Source of the DNA: Stenogyne calaminthoides
Lineage: Eukaryota > Streptophyta > Magnoliopsida > Lamiales > Lamiaceae
Direction of reading: 5' to 3'
Assembly: GCA_037126765.1 (NCBI GenBank)
Contig: JBBCBC010000008.1
Span: forward strand, 434,001 to 498,000
Length of the DNA: 64,000 bases
Shown: piece by piece, positions 22,411-34,923 of the stretch
Layout: every line of letters starts with the position of its first letter
Numbering within the stretch: position 1 is the first letter of the stretch
Translations under genes and position numbers: made by a program
The notes under the pieces: generated by a model
The model's database searches: none
Seen by the model: only the letters and a program-made list of their open reading frames with translations
Told to the model about the DNA's origin: nothing

Positions 22411-25400
22411 TTTCACATTATAAGAAAATGAAAACCTGACTACAAATTTTTAAATGACTACAAAAATATTTTGAAAAAAAAAAATTAATCCTTAAAAAGT
22501 GAGGATTTCTTATAACTTACCTATTAGTTTTTAGAATAATCTATGAAAAAATTATCTACAAATATAATTTTCTAAGCAAACAAATTACCTATAAACAAAC
22601 TGTCTACACATTTATAATTTTCGTAGACAAACAAATTACCTATATAAATAATTTTCTAAATAATTTTTTTAGGCAATTTACATTTTTTTAGACAATTATA
22701 TTTATAATTTAAAAATGACAATACAAATAAATTTATTTATGAATTACACTTCCATAGGTTTTGCTAGCTAGTTAGATCGACGTTAGACAGTAAGTTGGGA
22801 ATCCGAATCACGTGAGCTCGTTACAGCTGAGAAAGCCGCTTCATACTTGAATAATATGCTACTGATCAATCATCTAAATTAAATGAGCGTAATTTATATA
22901 TTTTTTAATTTTTTTTTTATTCTCAACTACTGTGAGAAGATCATTCAAAATAGTTGGAGAACCGACTCAAAAATAAAAGCGTGGAAAAGATTTGTCCGTC
23001 CTAACAAAACGATTAGCCAAATTATTGTGTTTGTACAAACTAGATGAATCTCGTAATCAATATATTGTCGTAATACAATTTTACAAGAATCATTAGTAAT
23101 TTTCTAATTTATATTTTATTTCATTTTTAGTCATTTTCAAGGTTTTGATATAGTTGGTGAGCAAGAGTTAAACGTGACAAAATGGGATTAAACGTGATGA
23201 GATCATTTAAACCAAAAATACGAAACGCTGCCTTAATTAAGAAGAGCAAGAATTAAACGTGATAAGATGGGATTATGACAAATTCAGCTTAAATCCATTT
23301 GGTCGCAATCATTATTAATACGTAGAGACAGTTGTAGCAACATTGTGAGTTTTATTGCTTAGCTAAATCAAGACAAACTTTTTTCCTTTTCTCTCTTGTT
23401 CACTCACTTTCTTTCTTACTTTGATGACTTTGATAGTTTAAATTTCCATAAATTATTAATTTCAACAATTTAATTTAAAAAAATTAAAAACTACATGTTT
23501 AATATAATCCATTAATTACTTAAGAATTTAGGTTCAAGATGTGTTTAGATGTTACTTATCAATTTGAACTCTTTAACTAATTGGATTAATTTAAATATTG
23601 AAACTTTGAAAGACATGAATGACGTAAACAAAAAAATTGGATACTAGCAAATTTATTCTCAGTATATTCCTAAAAAATCGAAAGGAGAAAAAAAAGTGGT
23701 ATGGGCCAAAGTGTCTTGTTCAATATAAAATTCTCCAAAAATAATTAAAACGACGCAGTTACTCGCACCCACAAAATTACTAAGTACATTAATTATTAAA
23801 TTAACTCATCACATATTTTACTTATTCTTTAATTTTCCTTAGTACACCCTTAAAACATATAACTATAACCTTAATACTATATTTAGTCCCATCCCATGTA
23901 CGAAATAAACACACCCACCAAATTAATTTACAATTTTTGGATTGAAAAAAAAAAACATAATCGACAAACCCCCACCCCACAACTCAATTGGGTGTTTCTA
24001 TTCTGCGGCGATTGATTTTCAGTTCGGACTGAGTAAGGGAAATTTTTAAAAGAAATTGGGTTTGATTCGTCCGTCGACACTGGCTTTATCTCTACTCAAA
24101 CCGTCAATCCTTCCCCCACCTCCACCAAGGTAACCTCACAAATGTCATCACAAGTTTTTAGTTAGACGAAAAATTGAGGGAAAAAGATTTTCCAAACATC
24201 AATTTTCTGGTTTTCATATTTCTTTTATATTTTATTTTGTGGTTGCTGTTTCTGCGATGTATGTGAAGTTTGAGAAAGAAAAAATTAGCGTGTGGTCATA
24301 ATTTTGAGAGATTGTGGTGTGTGAGGAAAAAGGTTGCGTGTATTTCACTTACATTTTGGTCATTTTAATTGTTTGGGTTCAAATTTTGTGCAGTCTCTGT
24401 TTGTTTATTACTAATAACTAATAAGAGCTCATTTTAGTGACTTCTTTTTTTGTTTTGTTGTTCTGATGAACATTGAAAAGAATAATAATTTGCCACTTTT
24501 GCTTGATATGGAAAATTTTGATCTTGATTAACTTGCTTTAACTTTACTTTTCTGCCGCAAATGATGATATGGAGGTAATGTCCATGTTGTGAAGTTTGAT
24601 GTAGAAAGATACTGAGGTTGCTAAATTTGCTTAGAATAGATTGTTCATGATGCTATGGTAATGGATAATATAAGAGTTTATATGAAAGAACAAGATTAGA
24701 GGAAATTTTGTGATCATAAATAATTTATATTCTTTCTACCTCAACTATTTTCTGCACTGTTTTAAATCCTTGAACAAGATAGCGCTTTTTTTTTTTTTTT
24801 TTTTTTTTTTTGTTTTTTCAGTGGGGTTAAGAAAAGTGGGTGAGTTTAGTAAACTTAATATTTTTATTTTTATTATAAAGGGTATAATATTATTTTTCAT
24901 TAAGGTTATTTTTGTTAAAAAAAAAAAGTGGGTGTATTTAGCAATTTTTGGTTGTGGGTAGCTGTACCCTAATTAAAATGCTTATAATAATTTTCAATTT
25001 AAATAATCCACTTTCAACTGATAATATATATCGAATTAAACATTAATTGACTTTTTACAAACACATTAATTTATATGTATAAAATTGATCAAACTCTACT
25101 TTAAAATAAATGAAGAATTATTCGCTTAAAAAGAAATTCTGAATCCAATTAACAGGTTAAGGGAGCTAGCTAAAAGAAAAACAAGTGTGCATATGAGCAA
25201 TAAAATTTGCTTATTTAGAAACACGATCACAAAGTCACAATAACCATATATAAGTGTAACAAGTTTTGAATGTGATTTAATAAATAACATCCATCAATAT
25301 ATCACATCATAAATCAAACAGCATACATAGGAATATTTGAAACTAAATATAGAGTTTGTTTGCAAACTCCACAATGAAGAATACAAAAACACTTATTTTT

Positions 25401-25501
25401 TAAGTTGTCTTCTCAAAGTTTTAGAATATGAGAAGTGTTTGCATACATCATCTATATATAGATATATTTTATAGTGTGGTCAATGCTCAAGACCTCCTTA
25501 A
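22411..25501. other. Intergenic between copies B and C
   Basis: Mostly AT-rich with no intact gene. 24000-24130 stands out as GC-richer (see separate entry). T-homopolymer at about 24785-24811. 25100-25501 is 3' flank of copy C. Confidence 0.4.
24080..24129 (+). pseudogene. Possible decayed first exon of a plastid-targeted protein gene
   Basis: CTG GCT TTA TCT CTA CTC followed by a proline-rich run (LALSLLKPS then PPPPP) ends at a good donor, AAG|GTAACC. If the CTG were an ATG this would resemble a transit-peptide first exon, and the CT-rich sequence before it looks like a 5' UTR. No downstream exon was recognised. Speculative. Confidence 0.25.
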
Positions 25502-27479
25502 TTACTTACTATTGAGTAATGTTTTAAACCAAATAGCAGATTGTTTGGGAATTCGTTTAAGCCCATTCTTGCGATCAATATCGTAAAATCCAAACCCAAT
25601 AGTGTAGCCAGAATCCCATTCAAAGACATCCCAAAATGACCATGCAATGTAACCCTTCATATTTACATTTTTCCTGTCATCACAAATAACAATATTATAT
25701 ACTAATACCCTTAAAAATAAGTATCTCGCATCTCATTTCAGATGAATTATTATCTGAAAGGCTAAGTTTTTATGCATCCAAGTGTACCGTGATTCATAAT
25801 GCATTTTAGAACTATGCAACTTGTTATACTGAACAGTGCAATTATTAATAAAGAGAAATAATTGCACATATCAGTGTAAACGAGTTGCACATTTCAATAT
25901 GATAAATTAAATGATTTTAAAATGCGCGATACACATGAATGCACATGTACACACCATCTTTTATACACCATCTTTAAATATAAAGTAAGATATATATACC
26001 CAATTGCTTTTCGAACAGCTTGGAGATGACGATTAAAGAAATCAATTCTTTGTGGATCTTTAACATTGTGTTCGATGGTACCATTATTGCGATTAGGCGT
26101 ACCTATAGATTGAAATTAAAAAAAAACACAAAATTTAAATAGCTAAGTTTGTAAGTTTATATATTATAAATTATATTGGAACATTTAATTAGCATACCAT
26201 TTTCTGTAATATAGATCTTAGGACTTTTGTATTTGTCCTTGGTATAGACTAGGAGATCATAAAGTCCGTCGGGATACACATAAAAGTTGCTCGATCCAGA
26301 CTGAATATATATTATAAACTCAAAGTTAAATTAAATATATATACCCAATAAATTGGATTCTTAAAATTAAAGTTAAGAATTTCTTGATGACAACTTACTG
26401 CTTCACCGATTGGTACTCCATTCCTATAACCTGCCAAAGAGATATAAAATGATGGATCAATCAATCTAATTTTAATTGTTCTAAAACAATATCTTGTCAA
26501 CTTCTGAAATTTGCCCATATATCATGTGTATATTTTCATCATGTTCATATAATTATGTAATATAAATAGATAAATATATAGAACCATACTTGAAAGACGA
26601 GCCATGTTGTCTGTCGAGCTGCTTTTATAATTATGATTATGGCAAGATAGAACAACATGAGCAGCATAATTTCCAGTATAATAATTTAATCCCAAAAAAT
26701 CAAAGGACCCTTTCAGCATTTCACTCTGTTTTTTAGTAAACTTTGGCAGTCGATTTCCCACGAGTAATTGCATTATTTTAGGATAATTTCCATAAACTAT
26801 AGGATCCATAAACCTGAATAAAAAAAAAAAAAAGATCGAAATGTGAATAAAAAAAAATAACAATCAACAAATAAAAATTAGTGCATTAATTTAAAATTAG
26901 ACTTACCATCCATACATGAAATCAAGAACCCGTTGTGCTGCTTTAACATCATGTCTATTGTTTGAATACGGTACAAACCAGTTACTTATTAATGTTATGC
27001 CTATTTCTCCCTTTTGAGCAACCTGTAACAAATTGCAAAGATGTTTAAATAAATTAATCGAAATTATTTTGTGAAGTTAATCTTAGAAATAAAATCGAGG
27101 AAAAAAAAAATGGCTGACCATTCACTCAAGTTTCGGCCCATTATTTGAGCCCAAGAACAATGAATATTTGAGCGGCTGATTAATTTGCGTATGTCAGCCA
27201 CAAAGTTGACCAATGGGATTGGACCAAGTGATTAAAGGAAATGAAATGAAAAGTGGCAGCCAATTTTTATGCAAATGGAAATTCACAAGCAGCTGCGTAT
27301 TAGATCTGTTTTAGGGGCCGATACCATCTGTTTCATATTTGATGTTTTATTTTGTGTTCTATAATATAAAATGACATGTGAAATATTTTTAAAAAATCAA
27401 CAAACCATCATAATTTTAGATTAATGTGTTAGAAATCTAAAAAAATGGAATATAATTGAAAATGAAAAGTAGTATAGAT

Positions 27480-27880
27480 GAATAGATATGCTTTCTTAGG
27501 TCCATTCCGTTTTTGAAATGGTTGATTCCCTGAAAAAGTTGTTACTTTTATCGGAGGCTTACAAAACTATAGTTATCGTTCTTATCACTCTATTACGAAT
27601 TGAACTGAAATAGTTTTATTAATTAATTTATTTAACTTTTGTAATTTGATCTTTACATTTGTTCGCGTTCCTCTCCCTTTACTTCACCTAGTTGGGCGTC
27701 CTTTTATTGTTTTCGCTTATTTGCTTTCGTGATTCTTCCTGGAAAATTCTCGATTGTTAAAGGCTTCTGTAAGCTGTCTCAATATGCAGTGCATGCTGCT
27801 GCTTTCATTCTTTTGTAAAGGGACCACTGTTGTCCCCATTCTTTTTAATAAAAGATTTTTACTTATAAAAAAAAAAAAAA
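27480..27880 (+). mobile_element. Retroposed 3' end with poly(A), in copy C intron 7
   Basis: The intron between exons 7 and 8 is about 940 bp here against about 100 bp in copy A. Its right half ends TTTTTAATAAAAGATTTTTA, then about 15 A, the pattern of a 5'-truncated LINE or processed transcript on the plus strand. The left part (27090-27480) is foreign too but unclassified. Confidence 0.55.
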
Positions 27881-30037
27881 ATCCATTTTGATTCACATCT
27901 ACAATCATGCATACATCAGCATGAACACAATACATTTTAACTAAAGAAAAATAATAATTAACCTGGTATTTTTCTTTGTATAATGTAACAGCGGCTGCAT
28001 GGCTAAGAAGTAGATTATGAGCAACAATATAAGGCTCGGTTGCGGAGTTCCCTTGAGAGCAAATGGACCTATTAGAGCATCTTCCGGGTGCATGAATACC
28101 TCCATCAATGCTTAACACGATCACCAAATTCATTGAAACACAAATCAGCGAAATCTCTAAAATCATCTCTGCAACAACATTAAAGTATGTCACTTGTTTT
28201 TAATAAATATTTTGTTCAGATTGCAGGGTATATGTATCATATATACTTTAATTTGTTTTTCTAACAACATCTTGTAATGTTCACTCACATAATGAGAGGA
28301 CTTAGAAAACTTCTATATTCGTCCTCGAGTGCTTGAGGAACGTCCCAATGAAATAGTGTTACAAAGGGAATTATACCTGTTTATTATATAAAGGTTACAA
28401 AATATATAATCAAAAATTCAAATTATAGATATGAAGAAATTGTTTAAGGGTCTAAAATTAATATGGTTACCATTAGCAAGGAGCTCATTGAAGACATTGT
28501 TGTAAAAGGCAATTCCTTCTTTGTTCACCCCACCACTTAGCTTTCCACCTGATAACAAGTACTTGATTTTTTCACTATTCTATCGCTAGATTTAATTATT
28601 TTGCCAAAGTTTTTATGTCATTAACCCTCACTTTTATTATACAGTGATCTTATCATATCTAACACAAATTAACACCCACTCCTTTCAAATTATTAAAACG
28701 TCATGTTCAAATTATGATCCGTCTTATTGTGAGATTGTCTCATGCAAGTGTGTCTAATTTTTAATTTAAAACTTAGTATATAAGTACTACGCACTTAACT
28801 TATTTTTGTCACTAACATATTTAGTGGGATGATATGTAAATATTATTTTCTTACCTGGTAATATTCGTGGCCAATATATGGACATTCTAAAGGTATCAAC
28901 TCCTACATACTATAATAACATTACATCTTCCAGTCAAGTTAAATTAAACTAAACATCATGCATATTAAAGATGACAAAAACTTGTATAAATGGCTAATTG
29001 TCATGCAAAGTAATTATTGTAGATTAGTTAGTGCTTGTTTTCAAATCATTTGGAAATAATTACAATTACTAATTTTTAGGTTGATAAGACACAATTTTTT
29101 CAAAAAAATAAAATATTTTTAGTAATCCAATAAAAATCTAAAACACCACCTTAGTCGTCGCGCCTAGTGGACAATAGTGTTACTCAAGTAGAGTAAGTAC
29201 TTGACTAAATGGAAAGTTTAAGATTAATGAAAATTCTATAATCAAACTAACTTATTAGTATTATTTTCGGGAAAATAACTACCTTATATTAGAGGGACAG
29301 CATGAAAATGTATATTTTCTCTTCATAGAAATTGCCGAATTTTTTTGACTATTTTTTTGTCGAGTAGATCCCCTATGCACTAGGTCCATCGTGCACATGT
29401 TTTTTTTTTAACGTTCAACTTATTTTACACTGAACAAGTTGAACATTACAATATAAATAAATCGAACATTTAAAAAAAAATAAGTTGCACATTTTAAAAT
29501 ATAATTGTGTTGATCGGTGCAATTTGTGCATACAAGACTTTGTCTTTTTTTTTTCAGGAGAAATAAATTTTAAAAAGAAAATTAATATTTATAGATTTGC
29601 AGAATTGTCAACATTAATGCAACATAAAAATCGTAATAGCATTCCTGTCAAAAAATAAAAAATAAAAATAAAAATCGTAATAGCATTCAAATTTTAATTT
29701 TTATTAGTCACTAATAATTTGTGAAACCTAAAACAATGAAGTAGGTCAACATGATTATGACTAAATAATTTGTTATGGTAATAATTTATAAATGTAATGA
29801 TATTAATTAGTAAATAGTATGCTATTAATTTATTTATATAATAGTATTAATTTCATAATATGAATAAATTTCATCAAAAAATAATCATATAAAACATATT
29901 TTTTTTTTAAATAACCTTATATCGATGGTAGAAGTCGTTGGCCACGTCTCCATTGCTCCTATCCGGAATTTTTCCTGATACATATTCAAATAATTTCTCA
30001 CTTAATGATTTATTTCCCAGAACATTTAAGCAGTGGA

Positions 30038-31242
30038 CAAGGATGGAGCGAGAAAAGAGTACAGGGGGCACTGGCCGAGATTTTGAAAATTTTCAGAGTA
30101 TTTTTAGTAATATTACATTTATATAGTATAAAAAAATATTTAATCGCATATATATGTTTCAATAAAACTAAGTTGTTGTACTTAAACTTGACAGTGAAAA
30201 TTTTATTATTGACATGAGTTTAAATGAAAATTTCTCTACGGTTACTGGAATGGAAGGTCTTACTCAAAAGATTGTTGCTATAATAAAAATTATAAGGTTA
30301 CTGAAATAGGAGGTCTTACTTAAAAGATGGTTTTTATAATAAAAATCATATTTTATATTCTCATTTGTTTATTTGCTTGTTAATTCATCACTCATCTTAC
30401 TCATTGTCACAACTACAGTAGGAAGAGTATTTTCAAAAATACAACTCATCTAGAGTTCACTACTTAACTAAATTGGAGACAAAATTTTGAATTAATAATT
30501 ATTTGGTTTTATACATTGGAAAAATATTTCTTAGAAAGTTAGTAAAAAAATTATCATGCGCGCAATACTTCCAAATCATGAAGAGTCGAAGAGAAATGTT
30601 ATTGTTTAATGTCATGTAATTATATTTAAAATTTTGATTATATAAGTATGCGTATTGGTTTATATTTTTGTTTTAAACTTTTATTTTCGTACATTTTTAT
30701 TAATATTAGTTGGAGAAAAAATAAATTGGTCCCATAACTTTATTGTAATTCATTTTTTGTCCTAAAAAAATTTAAAAATTTAATTTTGGTCACATAATTA
30801 TCTCAACTGTCCATTTTGGCCCCATTTTATTTAAAAAAATAGAAAAAATTTTGTCATTTTTTCATTAAATGCTTTTTTCACGATCGGTTAAAATTGAAGG
30901 TTTCTAAGCTTGTAGTTAGCGTGGGAATGAAATAGGTTAAATAAAATTTTATTTTTTCCACAACTTAAGAGGAAGTTTCTTGTTCTTTTTCTAATTCTTT
31001 AAAAATGAGTTTTTGTTTAATAGTTAACGTCTATGTTAATTTACGAGTCTAAAAACCCTCAATTTTAATCTAACAAATTTGACTTGTGCATGATTGAAAA
31101 AAATGATAAAATTTTCTATTTTTTGTGAAAATAGGATCAAAATTGGACGATAGAGATAATTATGAGGCAAAATTAAAACATTTAAAAAATCTTTTTTTCT
31201 CCTATATGATCAAAAAATCTTTTTTTTCTCCTATTAAAAAAT
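30038..31242 (+). mobile_element. Degraded hAT transposase C-terminal fragment in copy C intron 2
   Basis: Around 30405-30600 the plus strand reads TTTVGRVFSKIQLI, then IGDKILN and FIHWKNIS with several stops. This matches the hAT dimerisation domain (family pattern VERxFSxxKxIK...RNRIGDxxLN). The insert is flanked by an exact 21-bp direct repeat (30017-30037 and 31243-31263, core CAGAACATTTAAGCAG), longer than the 8-bp hAT duplication, so its arrival was not a simple transposition. Confidence 0.65.
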
Positions 31243-32108
31243 CCAGAACATTTAAGCAGTGGAAATAGTTTATTTTACTCTACGCTATAATTAATATAAC
31301 CATAGGAAAGAAATTATTATACTCCAATTATATGACCAACTGATAAAAACTGATCAAATCGATCATATATTCTCTATTTATTTCGAGTATCTTTTTTTTT
31401 CTCCACGGTATATATGTAACATATATAGCAGCAAAAAACAAAATAATTTATTTTTTTTGACAGGGTAAAATAAACTTAATTTGAATCACATCATTTACAC
31501 AACATTTCTATATTTTTTTACCTGGAAATTGATGGGTAAAATTGTCCCATATACTTGGTCCTTTTCCATCTTCGAAAGCAGCACCCTCACACTAGTACAA
31601 AAAAAAAAAAAAAAAAAAAAAACAAACAAACAAACCACATGTATGATTATAAAGCTGTACGAAACTTTAATACCAAAAAGAAAATTATCTTACTATTATT
31701 GAATAAAAATTAAAACATAATTTATACATCAAAATATCACAACAATTTTCTTATATTTGCAAATTTAAACCCAATATGTATACTCATGAAATAAATGAAC
31801 GAAGCTTAAATTTTATGAATAGGTAAAATTATATTTGAGGAGTAATTTACATACAAGAAAAATAGTAGGTTAATTATTACAAGATAAAAAATAATACTAT
31901 ATATAATATACTTGATAGGCCGCTGAGGCAGCTCCAAATAAGAATCCCGGCGGGAAGCTACTCCGGTGAAATTCCGAGGAAGCAGTTGCTAAAATTAATA
32001 ATGATGAGAAAAAACACAAGAAATGAGAATAGAGTAGTGATGATAGAGTTTTGTTTAGTTTCCATGATTGTTTAATTAATTATGATGTGAATTAATAATT
32101 CATGCTCC

Positions 32109-32116
32109 TTTAAATA
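32109..32116 (-). promoter_or_regulatory. TATA-like box of GH1 copy C
   Basis: CTATTTAAAGGAGCATGAA on the minus strand about 45 nt above the former ATG; matches copy B almost base for base. Confidence 0.45.
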
Positions 32117-33900
32117 GAGAGTAGAGATTCATTTTCACAAGGCATTACACATTAATTCTACCAAATCATGTTCCAAGTTGTACGGTTAATTTAATGTTGT
32201 GTTTTGTCAGAACTGGATTGAACTAGAATTGAGATCCAACCATGAATTCGGTCTTATTACTCCCAAAATATTGTTTGTATGGCTGAACAAAAAATATCTA
32301 TTAGAACTGCAAAAACCTGGTAAAATTGGAAAAAAAAATTAAAATCTATTTTTTGTTATTATTTATTTATTTTAAATTTGATTATAATTTCTATTATCGC
32401 TGTTTTAAACTTTAGTATTTAAAAATTTATTTATTTCAATATGAAATTTATAAGTTATAATCTTAAATTTTATAAAATGCATATTTATTTTATTTTTTAA
32501 TATAAAATAGGTAATATTTTTTAAGAAATACATAATTTTTTTTAACGGTTAGACCGACCGACCAACTGGACTAATCGATTGAACCGCCAATCGATGTTTA
32601 GTATTGATCGTCGGTTCAATTATGAAAACACAAGTTTAATGTTAGGCGGATACCGTACAATTTTTAACTATTATTAATTTCCAATTACTTATATATCAGT
32701 TAATTTAATAAAATTGTACAACACTGGGCTATTTCAAACATAATTTTACGTATATGTTAAAATACAACTCCGACAATTTTATAACAAGCAATTAATTATC
32801 TCGATATTTAAACAATAATGGAGTTGAACAGGGCGAAAGAAAATGAAAATGCAGTAAAAAGAAAAGATAAAGATATGGGATGTTGATAAAATAAACTGAT
32901 AGATCAGGAATTAAAGTGTATGAAGTAAAAGTTAGAAACAAATTAAGATGCAAATATGCCATATTTCCTTTAATTTATTTACCAAATTACTTCTTTGGTA
33001 TTTACAAAACTATTTTTAGGTATGTCAATCCTACTGATTAGGATAATAATGAATAGTAATGCGGGCTTTAATATGATTGAATTTTTTTCTAACTCTATTA
33101 CACTTGATTACAGTACGCACAATAAATACAAACACACCTTCTCATTCTTGAAATACAAATTGTTAGTCATTGCTTAATTTAAATTTCAAACACTTTCCGA
33201 ATGTGATTTGTCCACACATAAAACGGGCCACATTCCTGGGTTCGATAATTTTATAATCCACTTATACTTATAAAACTACAACCACATATCATTTATGGGT
33301 AGGTCTCATGTGCATTTAGATCACCGTGCATTCATAATACATTTTAGAAACATACAACTTGTTATATTAAAAAATGTAACTTGTTTATATTGAAACGTGC
33401 AACTATTTTTTCCATATTAATAATTACACGATTCAGTGTAAACAAGTTGCATCTTTTAGTTTAATTTTTACATGTTCAGTTTTTATATTTGCTCTTGTTC
33501 AGCTTATGTATTTTTGCTTCTCAGTTTGTTATCACATATTTTTTTTACTTGTCCACAAATTCAATAGCATTTTACAACTCATGTGCAGTAAAAAGGAAAA
33601 AAAGACTACAAAATATTTGATAAGAGAGGTTTCTAACCATAAAATATACACAATAATATCAACCACAAAAATATTAGTCTGAAATTGTGTCTGCTTAGGG
33701 ATTTAATCCCAAAATTACAATCATTCTCTCCTCAGCGCACTCCGCCACACATCACCGACTTTCGGCATATTCGTCGCTCAAATCGTGTGTCATATTCGAC
33801 ATAGCTACCACAACTTAATATTTCTACCATTGGATATGTCGGCCCATCCCAGATCATGCGCTGCTTGTGATAGATCGGATCTGAAAATGCTCAAAAAGTT
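32117..33900. other. Intergenic upstream of copy C
   Basis: No gene. 33340-33480 carries a dispersed repeat (ACAACTTGTTATATT / GTAAACAAGTTGCA) with relatives near 25790, 29440, 50250 and 54720. Confidence 0.4.
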
Positions 33901-33944
33901 TCTGAACAACAACTCACAGTACAAAAAACACACATATAAAATCT

Positions 33945-34420
33945 GAACAACAGTTCAAAGACCAAACAGACACAAATTAAACAAACTAAACCTTTTTCTA
34001 GGAAAAAAATTGATGAACCACTGTTGATCACACTTTCTGAACAAAAAACACTCAAATAAATCACTCACCCCGTTTCTGAACAACAATTGTTTGAACATAT
34101 TCAGCTTTTTCTGAACATGTTCAGTTTTTTCCTGAACATGTTCGGTTTTTTCCTGAACATGTTCGGTTTTTTTCTGAATATGTTCAGTTTTTGTGCATAA
34201 ATATATGGTATTTTGTGCAGATATTAAACTGAACATGTTCAGGTTTTTTGTTTGTTTTTATAATTTCTGAACAACAATTCAAAGACCAAACAGACACAAA
34301 CTAAACAAACTAAATCTTTTTCTAGGAAAAAAATTGCTGAACCACAGTTGATCACACTTTCTGAACAAAAAACACTCAAATAAATCACTCGCCCCGTTTC
34401 TGAACAACAATTGTTTGAAC
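33945..34420. repeat. Tandem duplication with a TGAACATGTTC array
   Basis: Segments 33945-34100 and 34266-34420 are near-identical direct copies about 321 bp apart, sharing CAAACAGACACAAA and CTGAACAAAAAACACTCAAA. Between them is a short array of TTTTTTCCTGAACATGTTC units (34095-34200), which reads as a TEHVQEK repeat on the minus strand. That reading frame is likely incidental. Confidence 0.8.
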
Positions 34421-34505
34421 AATAGTTCAAACTGCAAATACACAAAAATAGACAAAAAATTACTGAACACAGACATATATTGAACATCAAAGTTCATAGT
34501 CATAC

Positions 34506-34923
34506 CTTCATCTCTTCGCACCCTTCTGGACTGAACACCAGAACCTTCAAAACATACACATAGACTAATTAATCCTAAAAGTTTCATTTGATTTTTCTGA
34601 CAACACTTCCAAAAAAAAAAAAAAAAAAAAAAATAGATTTTTCATGAACATCTTCATGTTTATGAACAACAAAAGACAAAATCATACCTTTATCCTTCCG
34701 TTTTCTTGTTGAACGAAAAAGAGACCCTTCAAAACACACACATATAATAGAATATTAGTTTAACAAATAAAAATGTCAAAAAACCAAGTTATTTGAGCAT
34801 TAACCCCAAAAATAAAAAAAATTTCAACCTCCAACAACTTCATGCTTCCTTTTACGTTTATAAATCTTCTTTTTCCCTCGTTCTACCACTTTTGAATCTT
34901 CCATTTGGTGGTTTTGAGAGTTC
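34506..34923 (-). other. Putative chain of small basic exons (unidentified gene fragment)
   Basis: Three GT-AG-bounded segments on the minus strand share phase 1: 34829-34923 (contains MEDSKVVERGKKK then a KRKRKH run), 34688-34726 (GSLFRSTRKRKDK) and 34506-34544 (GSGVQSRRVRRDE). The last two are both exactly 39 nt, have matching TTTTGAAG acceptors and GGTATGA donors, and look like a duplicated exon. They are rich in Lys/Arg and resemble a nuclear localisation region. No family recognised; exons further downstream were not found. Confidence 0.35.

Larger units (their letters stand above)
25502..32065 (-). pseudogene. GH1 beta-glucosidase pseudogene, copy C (multiple lesions)
   Basis: All 13 exon positions remain (minus): 31912-32065, 31522-31591, 29916-29974, 28855-28930, 28471-28548, 28289-28376, 27963-28168, 26907-27022, 26590-26813, 26399-26430, 26198-26300, 26000-26102, 25502-25673 (TAA). 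Lesions: exon 1 is 154 nt instead of a multiple of 3, so the ATG frame stops within the exon and no in-frame upstream ATG exists; exon 4 has lost its acceptor (CTG instead of CAG) and has TAG as codon 7; exon 7 lacks 44 nt covering TVNEP, plus 9 nt nearby, removing the acid/base glutamate and shifting the frame. HWDVPQ, LNYYTG, ITENG and FEW survive. Introns contain a hAT fragment and a poly(A) retroposon. Exons 8-13 read open, so decay is probably young. Confidence 0.93.

Noticed and set aside
21583..22439. Paired 100-codon frames on both strands
   Set aside because: They are the same LTR-like sequence in inverted orientation; no retroviral-type domain.
33955..34587. Three overlapping minus-strand frames with TEHVQEK repeats
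   Set aside because: Created by the TGAACATGTTC array and the 321-bp tandem duplication; the two copies read differently.
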